Below are positions 1-8,029 of a stretch of 64,000 bases of DNA, one piece after another. Made by a program: the position numbers and the translations under genes. Location of the stretch: contig JALHQT010000004.1 of the NCBI GenBank assembly GCA_022841825.1, forward strand, positions 1-64,000, in the 5' to 3' direction. The DNA comes from Anaerolineae bacterium (GTDB lineage: Bacteria; Chloroflexota; Anaerolineae; Aggregatilineales; Phototrophicaceae). Below the pieces are notes generated by a model. That model searched no databases, was not told the origin of the DNA, and saw only the letters and a list, made by a program, of their open reading frames with translations. Every line of letters begins with the position of its first letter. Position 1 is the first letter of the stretch.

Positions 1-121
1 GCCAAATGCGCTGCCTTCAACTTTGGTCTTTGGCTCAATCATTTGCTGGAGCGCCCTTCTCATGCTTTTGCTACTCTCATCCTTTAGTATCGGACAAGCC
101 TATTTAGGGTGAGGGCAGGGG

Positions 122-964
122 TTACTCCACAATCCGCCCGTAGACGCCCGGTCTGCGCTGGCGCAGCAGCGGGAAGAGATCGCGCCAGTGGGCGAGACGT
201 TCGGCGTCCAGGTCGGCGATGATCACCTCGGTCGTGTCGCGCCCTGCCTGCGCCAATATCTTGCCCGTCGGGTCGCAGATGAAGCTGCTGCCGTAGAACG
301 TCACGCCGTTCTCGACGCCGACGCGGTTCGCCGCGCCGATGTAGACGCCATTAGCGACCGCGTGCCCACGCATGACCGTCTGCCAGCTTTCGGCGGTGTC
401 GATGTCCGGGTCGGTCGGCTCGCTGCCGATTGCCGTCGGATAGTAGATGAACTCCGCGCCGTTGAGCGCGTAGATGCGCGCCAGTTCCGGGAACCACTGG
501 TCATAACACGTCGGCAGCGCCAGCTTGACGCCACCCGCATCATGCACCGGGTACTCGTGCCAGCCGTTGAAGAAGGTCGTCTCGTTGTAGCCTGTGCCGG
601 ACGGGATATGGACTTTGCGCGTCGTGCCGATCAGCGCGCCGCTTGCGTCATGCAGCGTCGCGGTATCCCAGTAGCGCCCGTCGGTGTCGCGCTCGAACAG
701 GCTGCCGACGAGCATCACGCCATGTTCACGCGCCATTTCGCCGAAGAATCGCTCGGAGACGCCGCCCGGCAGCGGCTCCGCCCAGCCGAAGCCCTGCGGA
801 TCGGTCGTGCCTGGGAAGTAGGGGATGAGCGATAATTCCGGCAGGCAGACGAGCGCCGCACCGCGCGCCGCCGCCTGAGCGACGAGCGAACGGTACTGCG
901 TCTGCATCGTTTCGATGCTGCCTGACCACGCGACTTGAATGAGTGCAACACGAATAGACTGCAT
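122..964 (-). CDS. Carbon-nitrogen hydrolase, N-carbamoylputrescine amidase-like
   Basis: A 280-residue nitrilase-superfamily amidase. The Glu-Lys-Cys triad is visible: E in CLPELS near the N-terminus, K in TRKVHIPSG, and C in LPTCYDQWFPELAR. The KVHIP...GYNE and CYDQWFPE motifs match N-carbamoylputrescine amidase (AguB) better than other branches; that enzyme makes putrescine, CO2 and ammonia. Beta-ureidopropionase-type activity remains possible. I start at the ATG at 964 because AAGGAACC lies just upstream and the similarity begins at MQSIRVALIQV; a longer reading frame to 1018 has no support. It is cytosolic, monocistronic here, and divergent from the histidine kinase. A putrescine transport/catabolism cluster lies 5.7 kb away, which fits a polyamine role but does not prove it. 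Confidence 0.85.
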   Translation of the reverse strand: MQSIRVALIQVAWSGSIETMQTQYRSLVAQAAARGAALVCLPELSLIPYFPGTTDPQGFGWAEPLPGGVSERFFGEMAREHGVMLVGSLFERDTDGRYWDTATLHDASGALIGTTRKVHIPSGTGYNETTFFNGWHEYPVHDAGGVKLALPTCYDQWFPELARIYALNGAEFIYYPTAIGSEPTDPDIDTAESWQTVMRGHAVANGVYIGAANRVGVENGVTFYGSSFICDPTGKILAQAGRDTTEVIIADLDAERLAHWRDLFPLLRQRRPGVYGRIVE

Positions 965-1143
965 TTGGGTTCCTTTTTGCTGCCTTCTCAGTGTAACGAT
1001 TGCCAAAATCATCGCCAATTGCCGAAAAGGGTAAAAAAGCGCTAGGCACTCGTCCAGGTTCTACGGTGCTTAACGATCCATCTCGATCATCAGCCCTTAC
1101 GATGCTATGTGGACATAAACTCGATTTCAAGAATACGGGCAAA

Positions 1144-2943
1144 ATGGAAAAGCTGGGCTTGGCGATCTGGTGGGATTACTTGATTCAACCGTATCGAGGT
1201 ATCGATAACGAGCAGGAACTGCTGCGTAGCAGACTCTTCGTATCGATTCAGCTTCTCTTCATTCTCATTACGACCATCAGTCTGCCGCTGATGGCGTATT
1301 ATGAAGCGACGGCGACTGAACTCACGATGGGACTGATTGCCTGGCTCATGAGCGTCTCCTTTTACGCTTTTGGTCGTACGCGCTGGCACCGTCTGACCGT
1401 CCACGTATCAAGCGTTCTCATCTACACCTGGTTCCTCTTCATCCTCCCCCTGTTTCCGTTCCCCAGTTACGCGATGATGCTGATGGCGCTGCCACTCGTG
1501 CTCATCAGCCTGTTTCACAGTGTGCAGACGACCCTGATGGTTGCCGTGCTGACCGCGCCACTGCTCTTCGGGATCAGCATCCTGACGCCGTTGGAATACC
1601 CTCTGACCACGCTTCTGAGCGCGATCGTATTGCTCACCGTCGGTACGGGTATTTCGCTGGGCACAAACCTGCGCGAACAATTCACCCGGCGACTCGCGCT
1701 GCGCGCGCAACAGGTGGAGGAGCGCGAAGCCCGCTACCGACAACTGTTCGAGATTACCCCGCTTCCCCTGCTGGTGATCGACTTTGGCGACTTGGTCGCA
1801 CGGCTGAACATCTTAAGTGCCGAACATAAAGCAGGTCTGCGCACCTATTTGGCGTCATGTCCTACAGAAGTTATCGCGCTTTTTAGCCTGCTGCGCGTCC
1901 TTGCCGTCAACGAAGCAGCGCGCAAACTTTTTGAAACAACGATACAGCGATTGCTCGCCGAAGACACCATGAGTCTCTTGGGGCAAATTCCGGAAAATCG
2001 TGCTGCCCTTCTGGACGCGGTGACGACCTTTGCTGCTGGCGCTGAGTCTGTTGAATTTGAACTAGTTCTCCTTACTGGGACTGGGCGAAAATTCGACTCT
2101 CAGGTGCGCTGGACATCCGCTCCAGGCTACGCGCCTTCTTCTCTGATCATGATGGTATCCGTGGAAGACATCAGCGCGCGTAAGCAGGCGGAGATGCAGC
2201 GCATCGAGTTGGCAGTCGGTCAGGAGCGTGTGGCATTCATTCAGCGCTTCGTGGGCGATGTTTCACATGACCTGCTGACGCCATTAAGTGTTATCCGCAC
2301 CTCCGCCTATCTGGCGGGGCGAGGTCAGGTTGACGGCAGCGCCCGCGAACGGTTGGCGACCATCGACACTCAGGTGGAGTATGTACAATCGATGGTGCGC
2401 GACATGCTCATGCTGACGCGATTGGAGCAGCCTGCGGAACAGGCATTCACGTTCGAGACGGCAGACGTTGCACCGCTGTTGCAGCAGCTTGTCGGCGATT
2501 TGCGGGCGATTGCGACTCACAACGAGCAGGCGTTGAATTATGTCTCGACTGGCGATGCACTGGTTGCGCACCACGACCGCGAGAAGCTGCGTCGTGCAGT
2601 CACCAATCTCATCAACAATGCGCTGAAGTATACGCCGAAGGGCGGTAAGATCTGGGTGCGGGATTGCATTCGTGAGGGCGAAATCGTCATTGAAGTCCAG
2701 GACACCGGAATTGGAATAGCAGCCGATGAATTGCCACACGTTTTCAATCGTTTCTATCGGGCGAAGGAACACCGAAAGATGAGCGGTGGGCTTGGTCTGG
2801 GGCTGTCCATCGCGCAGAAGATCGTTCAGGGACATCAGGGATCAATTGAAGTCGAGAGCGTTGCCGGCAGCGGGGCGACCTTCCGCATTCGGCTGCCTGC
2901 AGTGAGGCTGCCAGAAGCGCTGCCCGCCGCCAGCGTCTCGTGA
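1144..2943 (+). CDS. Membrane sensor histidine kinase with PAS-like domain
   Basis: About 599 residues from the chosen ATG. The N-terminal part holds roughly six hydrophobic helices (about residues 20-190), so it is an integral inner-membrane sensor without an obvious large extracytoplasmic loop. A PAS-like region follows (EAREARYRQLFEITPLP onward). Then come HisKA (phosphoacceptor His375 in VSHDLLTPLS), an N box (NLINNALKYTP) and HATPase G boxes (DTGIGIA, GLGLGLSIA). It autophosphorylates and would pass phosphate to a response regulator, but none is adjacent, so its partner is unknown. The reading frame opens upstream with a TTG at 1000 and an ATG at 1102. Neither has a clear ribosome site and both would add a non-conserved leader, so the start is uncertain. 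Confidence 0.8.
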   Translation: MEKLGLAIWWDYLIQPYRGIDNEQELLRSRLFVSIQLLFILITTISLPLMAYYEATATELTMGLIAWLMSVSFYAFGRTRWHRLTVHVSSVLIYTWFLFILPLFPFPSYAMMLMALPLVLISLFHSVQTTLMVAVLTAPLLFGISILTPLEYPLTTLLSAIVLLTVGTGISLGTNLREQFTRRLALRAQQVEEREARYRQLFEITPLPLLVIDFGDLVARLNILSAEHKAGLRTYLASCPTEVIALFSLLRVLAVNEAARKLFETTIQRLLAEDTMSLLGQIPENRAALLDAVTTFAAGAESVEFELVLLTGTGRKFDSQVRWTSAPGYAPSSLIMMVSVEDISARKQAEMQRIELAVGQERVAFIQRFVGDVSHDLLTPLSVIRTSAYLAGRGQVDGSARERLATIDTQVEYVQSMVRDMLMLTRLEQPAEQAFTFETADVAPLLQQLVGDLRAIATHNEQALNYVSTGDALVAHHDREKLRRAVTNLINNALKYTPKGGKIWVRDCIREGEIVIEVQDTGIGIAADELPHVFNRFYRAKEHRKMSGGLGLGLSIAQKIVQGHQGSIEVESVAGSGATFRIRLPAVRLPEALPAASVS

Positions 2944-3007
2944 CCCCCTGCGGCGGCTGTGCTACAATTCCTCTCGATGGCTGACAAAGAGATACCGAAC
3001 CCAGATA

Positions 3008-4549
3008 ATGCCCAGGCAACCGAATATCCTCTTCATCGTCTTAGACACGCTGCGCCGCGACCGCTTGGGCGCATACGGTTACAATCGCCCCACCTCGCCA
3101 CATCTGGATGCGTTTACCCGCGACGCGACACGGTTCGAGCGTGCTATTGCGCCCGCCCAATGGACGATACCGTCTCATGCGTCGATGTTCACGGGCGTGT
3201 ATCCGAGCGTGCATCAGCTCGTGCAGGCAAACGGGCTGTTGTCCGGCATGTTCCCGACACTGGCGGAAGTCCTGGGCGCGTCGGGCTATCACACAGCAGC
3301 GTTCTGCAATAATCCCCTCGTCGGTGCCATCGATCACGGGTTGACGCGCGGTTTCGATGAATTCTACAACTACGGCAGCGCCGTTCCCCAGCGCCCCAAC
3401 GAAGCGCAGCGGCGATTGTACAGCGCATTCATGCGTCACTTTCGCCCGTTTGCGCGCAGAGTCGGGAATCAATTCGCACAGCATGATGCGCTGTTTCGCA
3501 TGGCGCTCCATCCGTTCTGGGTGCCGATCTGGACAAAGTACATCAACTTCAAAGGCAATACGCGCCTCTCGATAGATGACATCGTCGCATACTGGCGGGA
3601 CTACTTCGCAGGGGGCGCGGACAAGCCGCTCTTTGCGTTTCTCAATCTGATGCAATCCCATCTCCCATTTCATCCGCCGCAGGACTATGTTGACCGCGTC
3701 GCGCCCAAGCTGCGCAGCGACCGGCAGGCGTATGCGTTCATGGGGCGCTTCAATGCGGATGGTGCGGCGTGGGCAAGCCCACCTGTGACGCCGCTGCAGG
3801 ATTGGCAATCGCAGGTGCTGAACGACTTCTACGATGCGGAAATCGCGCATCAGGACGATCATCTTGGGCGGCTGCTGACGATGCTGGAAACGAGCGGCGC
3901 GCTCGATAATACGCTCGTTCTGATCACGGCGGATCACGGCGAGGGGTTAGGTGAGCATAATCTGTTCGGGCACGGATTCGCCGTGCATCAGGAACTCGTG
4001 CATGTCCCGCTTATCCTGCGTGGCGCAGATCGGGTGCCGAGCGGCGGGCGCGTGGATGAGAACGTCTCGACGCGCCGCATCTTTCATACCCTGCTCGACG
4101 TAGCGGGCGCAAAACCCCCGCTTGCCTCGGATGATCCGAACGGGGATGTCGGCGCGCTTTCGCTGCTCAACGCTGTCCGAGGCGAAGACCCGGAAGCGGA
4201 TGTGACGTTCACTGAAGCCATCCCGCCCTCGACGTTTCTGCATGTCATCGAACATCGGCATCCGGCGATCATCGAACCCATGCGTCTGCGCCAGACCTGG
4301 CGCGGCGTTTACAGCGGTGACCATAAGTTTATGCTGGCAGGCGAGACGCCGCAGGCGCTTTATGATGTCCGACACGACCCTGCCGAGACCGTTAATCTGC
4401 TGAATGAGTCTCCTCATATCGCCGCCGATCTTACGGAGCGCGTGTTGTCGTTCGCGCGCGGGATAACCAGCCACGACGAGCGAGCGCCGCAGGGAGAGGT
4501 GAGCGAGGAAGTGATGGAGCAGCTTCGGGCACTGGGATACGTGGATTAG
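3008..4549 (+). CDS. Sulfatase-family (alkaline phosphatase superfamily) hydrolase
   Basis: A 513-residue sulfatase-fold enzyme. It has the N-terminal metal motif NILFIVLDTLRRDRLG, the C-terminal metal motif ADHGEGLGEH and the GHG of LFGHGFAVH. At the nucleophile position, where sulfatases carry Cys or Ser in C/S-x-P-S-R, this protein reads WTIPSHASMFTG, so the nucleophile is apparently Thr. It therefore cannot form formylglycine and may be a phosphodiesterase, phosphonate monoesterase or phosphotransferase rather than a sulfatase. No signal peptide is visible, suggesting cytosolic location. The ATG at 3008 is the first in-frame start after a stop. The nth gene follows after 11 bases and is probably cotranscribed. 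Confidence 0.85.
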   Translation: MPRQPNILFIVLDTLRRDRLGAYGYNRPTSPHLDAFTRDATRFERAIAPAQWTIPSHASMFTGVYPSVHQLVQANGLLSGMFPTLAEVLGASGYHTAAFCNNPLVGAIDHGLTRGFDEFYNYGSAVPQRPNEAQRRLYSAFMRHFRPFARRVGNQFAQHDALFRMALHPFWVPIWTKYINFKGNTRLSIDDIVAYWRDYFAGGADKPLFAFLNLMQSHLPFHPPQDYVDRVAPKLRSDRQAYAFMGRFNADGAAWASPPVTPLQDWQSQVLNDFYDAEIAHQDDHLGRLLTMLETSGALDNTLVLITADHGEGLGEHNLFGHGFAVHQELVHVPLILRGADRVPSGGRVDENVSTRRIFHTLLDVAGAKPPLASDDPNGDVGALSLLNAVRGEDPEADVTFTEAIPPSTFLHVIEHRHPAIIEPMRLRQTWRGVYSGDHKFMLAGETPQALYDVRHDPAETVNLLNESPHIAADLTERVLSFARGITSHDERAPQGEVSEEVMEQLRALGYVD

Positions 4550-4560
4550 GCAGCTCAGGT

Positions 4561-5223
4561 ATGGACGACCAGGAACACGCAACCGAGCGCGAACGCGCAC
4601 GCGAGATTTATCGGCGCATTGTCGCCGTTTCGGGCGGCTGGGAGCCGACGGCGCTGTCCTACTACGAGGGGCAGCCCTTCAAAGCGCTGGTGGCGTCGAT
4701 GTTGAGCGCACAGACGCGCGAAGAACACACCATCGCTGCGACACGCGCGTTGTTCGCGCTTGCCGACAACCCATCCGACATGCTGAAGCTGACGGACGAA
4801 CAGATTTTGGGGGCGATCCGCCGCGTGAATTATCCGCTGGTCAAGGCGGGCTATCTGCGCGACATCTCCACGAAGCTGGTCGAGCGCGGCGGAGATGTGC
4901 CGGAGACGATTGAAGCGCTGATGGCGCTGAAGGGCGTCGGGTGGAAAGTCGCGGTGCTGACTCTGGCGGTCGCTTACGGGCGCACCGAGGACATCACGGT
5001 CGATGTGCATGTGCTGCGTATCTCGATTCGGATGGGACTGATCCCGCGCGAGACGAAGCAGCCGCCGCGCGCCAACGAGCTGCTCAAGCTGGTGATGCCG
5101 CGCGAGTTGTGGGGCGAATGGAACGGGTTGATGGTGCAGTTTGGGCGCGCCATCTGCACGCCGACCTATCCGAAATGCAAAATCTGCCCGGTGCGCGATC
5201 TGTGTCCGAGGATTGGCGTATGA
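4561..5223 (+). CDS. nth: Endonuclease III (DNA glycosylase/AP lyase)
   Basis: 220 residues, normal for the family. Removes oxidised pyrimidines and cleaves AP sites in base-excision repair. The helix-hairpin-helix is ALKGVGWKVA, with the catalytic Lys following GVGW and the catalytic Asp in DITVDVHVLRI. The C-terminal [4Fe-4S] cluster ligands are present as C-x6-C-x2-C-x5-C (CTPTYPKC, CKIC, CPVRDLC). It lies 11 bases after the sulfatase-family gene. A perfect 27-bp hairpin repeat begins six bases after its stop and may terminate the transcript. Confidence 0.93.
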   Translation: MDDQEHATERERAREIYRRIVAVSGGWEPTALSYYEGQPFKALVASMLSAQTREEHTIAATRALFALADNPSDMLKLTDEQILGAIRRVNYPLVKAGYLRDISTKLVERGGDVPETIEALMALKGVGWKVAVLTLAVAYGRTEDITVDVHVLRISIRMGLIPRETKQPPRANELLKLVMPRELWGEWNGLMVQFGRAICTPTYPKCKICPVRDLCPRIGV

Positions 5224-5229
5224 AGATTA

Positions 5230-5296
5230 AACCGCAAAGCCACGAAGGGCGCGAAGCAGGTTTCTCCATCTTCGCGCCCTTCGTGGCTTTGCGGTT
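5230..5296. repeat. Perfect 27-bp hairpin, family A dispersed repeat
   Basis: Left arm 5230-5256 (AACCGCAAAGCCACGAAG...) is exactly complementary to the right arm 5270-5296, with a 13-base loop. The arms are built from A(C)GAAG-type units. Related but imperfect hairpins lie at 23499-23613, 37672-37740 and 56257-56347, each between genes. Lies between nth and the glycosyltransferase. Confidence 0.9.
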
Positions 5297-5317
5297 CATT
5301 CCAGTTTGGAACTCTCT

Positions 5318-6583
5318 ATGAAGCTGCTTGTCGTCGTTTCGTCGCTCGATTTGACACAACCGTTCAGCGCCACGCCCGCCTGGTGGCAGCTCCTCAAGGC
5401 GCTCTATGAAGTCGGCGCAGAGGTGATTGCTGCGCCCTATCAGGGTCCCGCTATCGAGTCGCTGTGGTGGCGCGCCGCGCCCAACCCCGCCAAGTGGCAG
5501 GGCGATGCCTTCAAGGCGCTGCGCGATGTCGCGAGGGGGGTAGGTTCTCAGTTCGGAGCTTCTCGTTCGCAGGGACAGCCTGCGTCGTCGTCCAGCAATG
5601 CGCAGCCAGAACTGAACACTCAGCACTCAGCACTCAGTACTCAGCACTCCTCGCAGAACTCCGAGTCGCCGAGTGAACGGTTCGTGCGCGAAACCGCCCA
5701 GCGCCTCATCGCGCCATTGTGGGAGGCACATCTCGACCGCCTGTTGACGAAAGAGCCGGATATTGACGCGGTGATCGTGCTGACGGTTCCGCTCAACCAG
5801 ATCAAAGGCGTCGCGCGGTCGATCAGCCAGAAGCACAACAAGCCAATCTTCTATTACGACGGCGATGTGCCCGCCAGCCTGCCCAACATGCGCGGTTTTG
5901 CCAGCGGCTTTCGCATCTACCAGGGCAGCGATCCCTCGGAGTACACGGCGTTCATCAGCAACAGCGCGGGCGGTGCCGAACCCCTCAAGGCGTTGGGCGC
6001 GCGGGCGGTACATCCCCTGTTCTACGGCGTCGATACGGATGTGTTCAGCCCGGTTGAAGTTCCGCGGCAGGATATTGACTGCATGTTTTACGGGCATGGT
6101 CGCGAATACCGCGAACAGTGGGTGGACGCGATGATCGCGCAGGCGAGTCGTGCGATGCCAGAGGCGCGCTTCGCGGTGCGCGGTACAAAGTTGGGCGACC
6201 TGGGGCGAGCGGAGATGCTGCCTTATCTGAGCTTCAGCAAGCTGCGCGAATACGCCTGCCGCACCAAAGTCAACCTGTGCATCACGCGGATGGCACATGC
6301 CAGCGTGTTCGCGTCGTCGTCGTCGCGCCCGTTCGAGCTGGCGAGCATGGGCTGCTGCATCGTCGGCAACCCGTATGAGGGCGTCGAGACGTGGTTCGAG
6401 CCGGAGAAAGAAATCATTATCGTGCATTCGGCGGAAGAAGCGGTCGAACGCTACCGCTATCTGCTCACGCATGATGCCGAGCGCGCCAGAATCGCCCAAG
6501 CTGCCCGCGCGCGTGTGCTGAAGGAGCATACGATGCGCCATCGCGCCCGCCAGTTGATCGAGATCGTGCAGGGGTATCTGTGA
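5318..6583 (+). CDS. CgeB-like glycosyltransferase (GT-B fold)
   Basis: 421 residues resembling the CgeB/GT4-like family of GT-B glycosyltransferases. The C-terminal half carries the nucleotide-sugar region: HPLFYGVDTDVFSP, then a stretch with CITRMAHASVFASSSSRPFELASMGCCIVG, then a final helix HTMRHRARQLIEI. It is cytosolic and probably modifies a glycolipid or surface glycan; the acceptor is unknown. The ATG at 5318 has GGA seven bases upstream; an earlier TTG at 5306 is less likely. Oddly, residues of about 79-112 are low-complexity (QPELNTQHSALSTQHS) and coincide with a simple DNA repeat. They look like an in-frame insertion into the first Rossmann domain. Confidence 0.8.
   Translation: MKLLVVVSSLDLTQPFSATPAWWQLLKALYEVGAEVIAAPYQGPAIESLWWRAAPNPAKWQGDAFKALRDVARGVGSQFGASRSQGQPASSSSNAQPELNTQHSALSTQHSSQNSESPSERFVRETAQRLIAPLWEAHLDRLLTKEPDIDAVIVLTVPLNQIKGVARSISQKHNKPIFYYDGDVPASLPNMRGFASGFRIYQGSDPSEYTAFISNSAGGAEPLKALGARAVHPLFYGVDTDVFSPVEVPRQDIDCMFYGHGREYREQWVDAMIAQASRAMPEARFAVRGTKLGDLGRAEMLPYLSFSKLREYACRTKVNLCITRMAHASVFASSSSRPFELASMGCCIVGNPYEGVETWFEPEKEIIIVHSAEEAVERYRYLLTHDAERARIAQAARARVLKEHTMRHRARQLIEIVQGYL
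5606..5649. repeat. In-gene ACTCAGC simple repeat insertion
   Basis: Tandem units of the type CACTCAG (four to five imperfect copies) lie inside the glycosyltransferase frame. A GGTTCTCAGTTC element at about 5552 is partly inverse-complementary to CAGAACTGAACACT here. The block preserves the frame and encodes a Ser/Gln/Thr-rich loop. Confidence 0.75.
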
Positions 6584-6606
6584 TGCACGAAACGATGCGT
6601 TGTCTG

Positions 6607-6635
6607 TTGCGATGTCGTGCTGCCGCGTGTTAAAT
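6607..6635 (+). promoter_or_regulatory. Candidate sigma-70-type promoter for ydcS
   Basis: TTGCGA at 6607-6612, a 17-base spacer, then TTAAAT at 6630-6635. The ydcS start is 55 bases downstream of the -10. The -10 matches consensus at four of six positions. Confidence 0.4.
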
Positions 6636-6642
6636 TCTCATC

Positions 6643-6658
6643 CTGTGTTGAAACACAG
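6643..6658. promoter_or_regulatory. Palindrome CTGTGTT-GA-AACACAG in the ydcS leader
   Basis: Perfect 7-bp arms around a 2-base centre, just downstream of the candidate -10 and 31 bases before the ydcS start. Its position suits a repressor operator, but no binding protein is indicated by the sequence. Confidence 0.4.
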
Positions 6659-6689
6659 ATTGTCGCTAGTACATTCAGGAAAAATGATC

Positions 6690-7868
6690 ATGAAGAAACT
6701 ATGGTTGCTCCTTCTGTTGGTCATGCTGCTGCCATTGGGCAGCGCTGGCGCTCAGGATATGGTGATGGAAGTGGGAGCGGGCGAAGGACGCCTGGACATC
6801 ATCGCCTGGGCGGGGTATATCGAACGCGGCGAAACCGACCCGGCGTTTGACTGGGTGACCGCATACGAAGCCGAGACCGGCTGTATGGTCAACGTCAAGA
6901 CCGCCGCGACTTCGGACGAGATGGTGGCGCTGATGAACGAAGGCGTCTTCGACCTGGTGACGGCATCGGGCGATGCCAGCCTGCGACTGGTTTACGGCGG
7001 GCGCGTTCAGCCGATCAATCTCGACCTGATTCCGAGCTTCGCAAATGTTGACGAACGCCTTCAGGAAGCGCCCTGGTACGTCGTTGACCGCGACGGCGAC
7101 GGCACCAAGGAACACTACGGTGTCCCGTACGTGTGGGGATCGAACGTCCTGATGTACAACACGGAAGTCTTCCCGGAAGCGCCGACGAGCTGGAATGTCG
7201 TCTTTGAAGAGATGACCCTGCCCGACGGCGAATCCAATGCGGGGCGCGTCCAGGCATATGATGGTCCGATCCATATCGCCGACGCCGCGATGTACCTGAT
7301 GTACCACAACCCCGAACTGGGCATCACCGATCCTTACTCGCTCAACACCGACCAGTTCAACGCCTCGCTCGACCTGCTGCGTCAGCAGCGTGAACTCGTG
7401 GCGCGCTACTGGCATGATGCGTTTATCCAGATCGACGACTTCATCAACGAAGGCATCGTCGCCAGCGGCTCGTGGCCCTTCCAGGTCAATCTGCTGGGCG
7501 CGCAGGGCGCACCGATTGCCAGCACTGTCCCGCAGGAAGGCGCGACGGGCTGGGCGGACACCACCATGCTGCACAGCGACTCGCCGCATCCGAACTGCGC
7601 TTACATGTGGATGGAACACAGCCTGAGCGCGAAGGTTCAGGGTGATGTCTCGGCATGGTTTGGCACTGTGCCGTCCGTGCTTGCTGCCTGCGAAGGCAAC
7701 GAACTGCTCGGTCCCGACGGCTGCGAAACCAACGGTCTGGGCAACTTCGAGCAGATTCGCTTCTGGCGCACCCCGACCGAAGACTGCGGCGATGCTGACG
7801 AAGCAACCACCTGCGTCCCCTACCGTGAGTGGGTGAGCGCCTACATCGGCGTCATCGGCGGTCGCTAG
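6690..7868 (+). CDS. ydcS: YdcS-type putrescine ABC transporter substrate-binding protein
   Basis: 392 residues with a Sec signal peptide (MKKLWLLLLLVMLLP...AGAQ), so exported and held near the membrane. The mature protein follows Escherichia coli YdcS closely by my recollection: AWAGYIERGETD, ETGCMVNVKTA, DLVTASGDASLRL, ARYWHDAFIQIDDF, EGATGWADTTMLHS, and a C-terminal YIGVIGGR. It delivers a polyamine, probably putrescine, to the YdcTUV transporter. I use the ATG at 6690 because AGGA at 6677-6680 is nine bases upstream; the ATG at 6684 is too close. First gene of a five-gene cluster with patD and ydcTUV. Confidence 0.93.
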   Translation: MKKLWLLLLLVMLLPLGSAGAQDMVMEVGAGEGRLDIIAWAGYIERGETDPAFDWVTAYEAETGCMVNVKTAATSDEMVALMNEGVFDLVTASGDASLRLVYGGRVQPINLDLIPSFANVDERLQEAPWYVVDRDGDGTKEHYGVPYVWGSNVLMYNTEVFPEAPTSWNVVFEEMTLPDGESNAGRVQAYDGPIHIADAAMYLMYHNPELGITDPYSLNTDQFNASLDLLRQQRELVARYWHDAFIQIDDFINEGIVASGSWPFQVNLLGAQGAPIASTVPQEGATGWADTTMLHSDSPHPNCAYMWMEHSLSAKVQGDVSAWFGTVPSVLAACEGNELLGPDGCETNGLGNFEQIRFWRTPTEDCGDADEATTCVPYREWVSAYIGVIGGR

Positions 7869-7927
7869 GTCAAAACCCTCCGGAAGGGCGATCCCTCGGG
7901 ATTGTCTGGATAATCGTCTGACATATC

Positions 7928-7955
7928 GTAGGGGCGCAATGTATTGCGCCCCTAC
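7928..7955. repeat. Family C palindrome (AGGGGCGCAAT type)
   Basis: Perfect 13-bp arms, GTAGGGGCGCAAT at 7928-7940 and its complement at 7943-7955, separated by GT. Eleven bases of each arm are identical to the hairpin at 24626-24649. A weaker relative (TGTAAGGGCG...CGCCCCTACA) follows at 7971-7998. All lie in the ydcS-patD gap. Confidence 0.85.
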
Positions 7956-8029
7956 ATCGTCACAAATGTCTGTAAGGGCGCACAGGTACGCCCCTACATG
8001 CGTTATTTGAGATGTAGGAAAAAGACACC

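Noticed and set aside
188-835. 215-codon plus-strand open frame opposite the nitrilase-like gene
   Set aside because: Composition is Arg/Ala/Val-rich antisense of a well-conserved enzyme; no family motif.
5606-5649. Possible CRISPR repeats
   Set aside because: Units are 7 bases, directly tandem and without unique spacers; they lie inside a reading frame.
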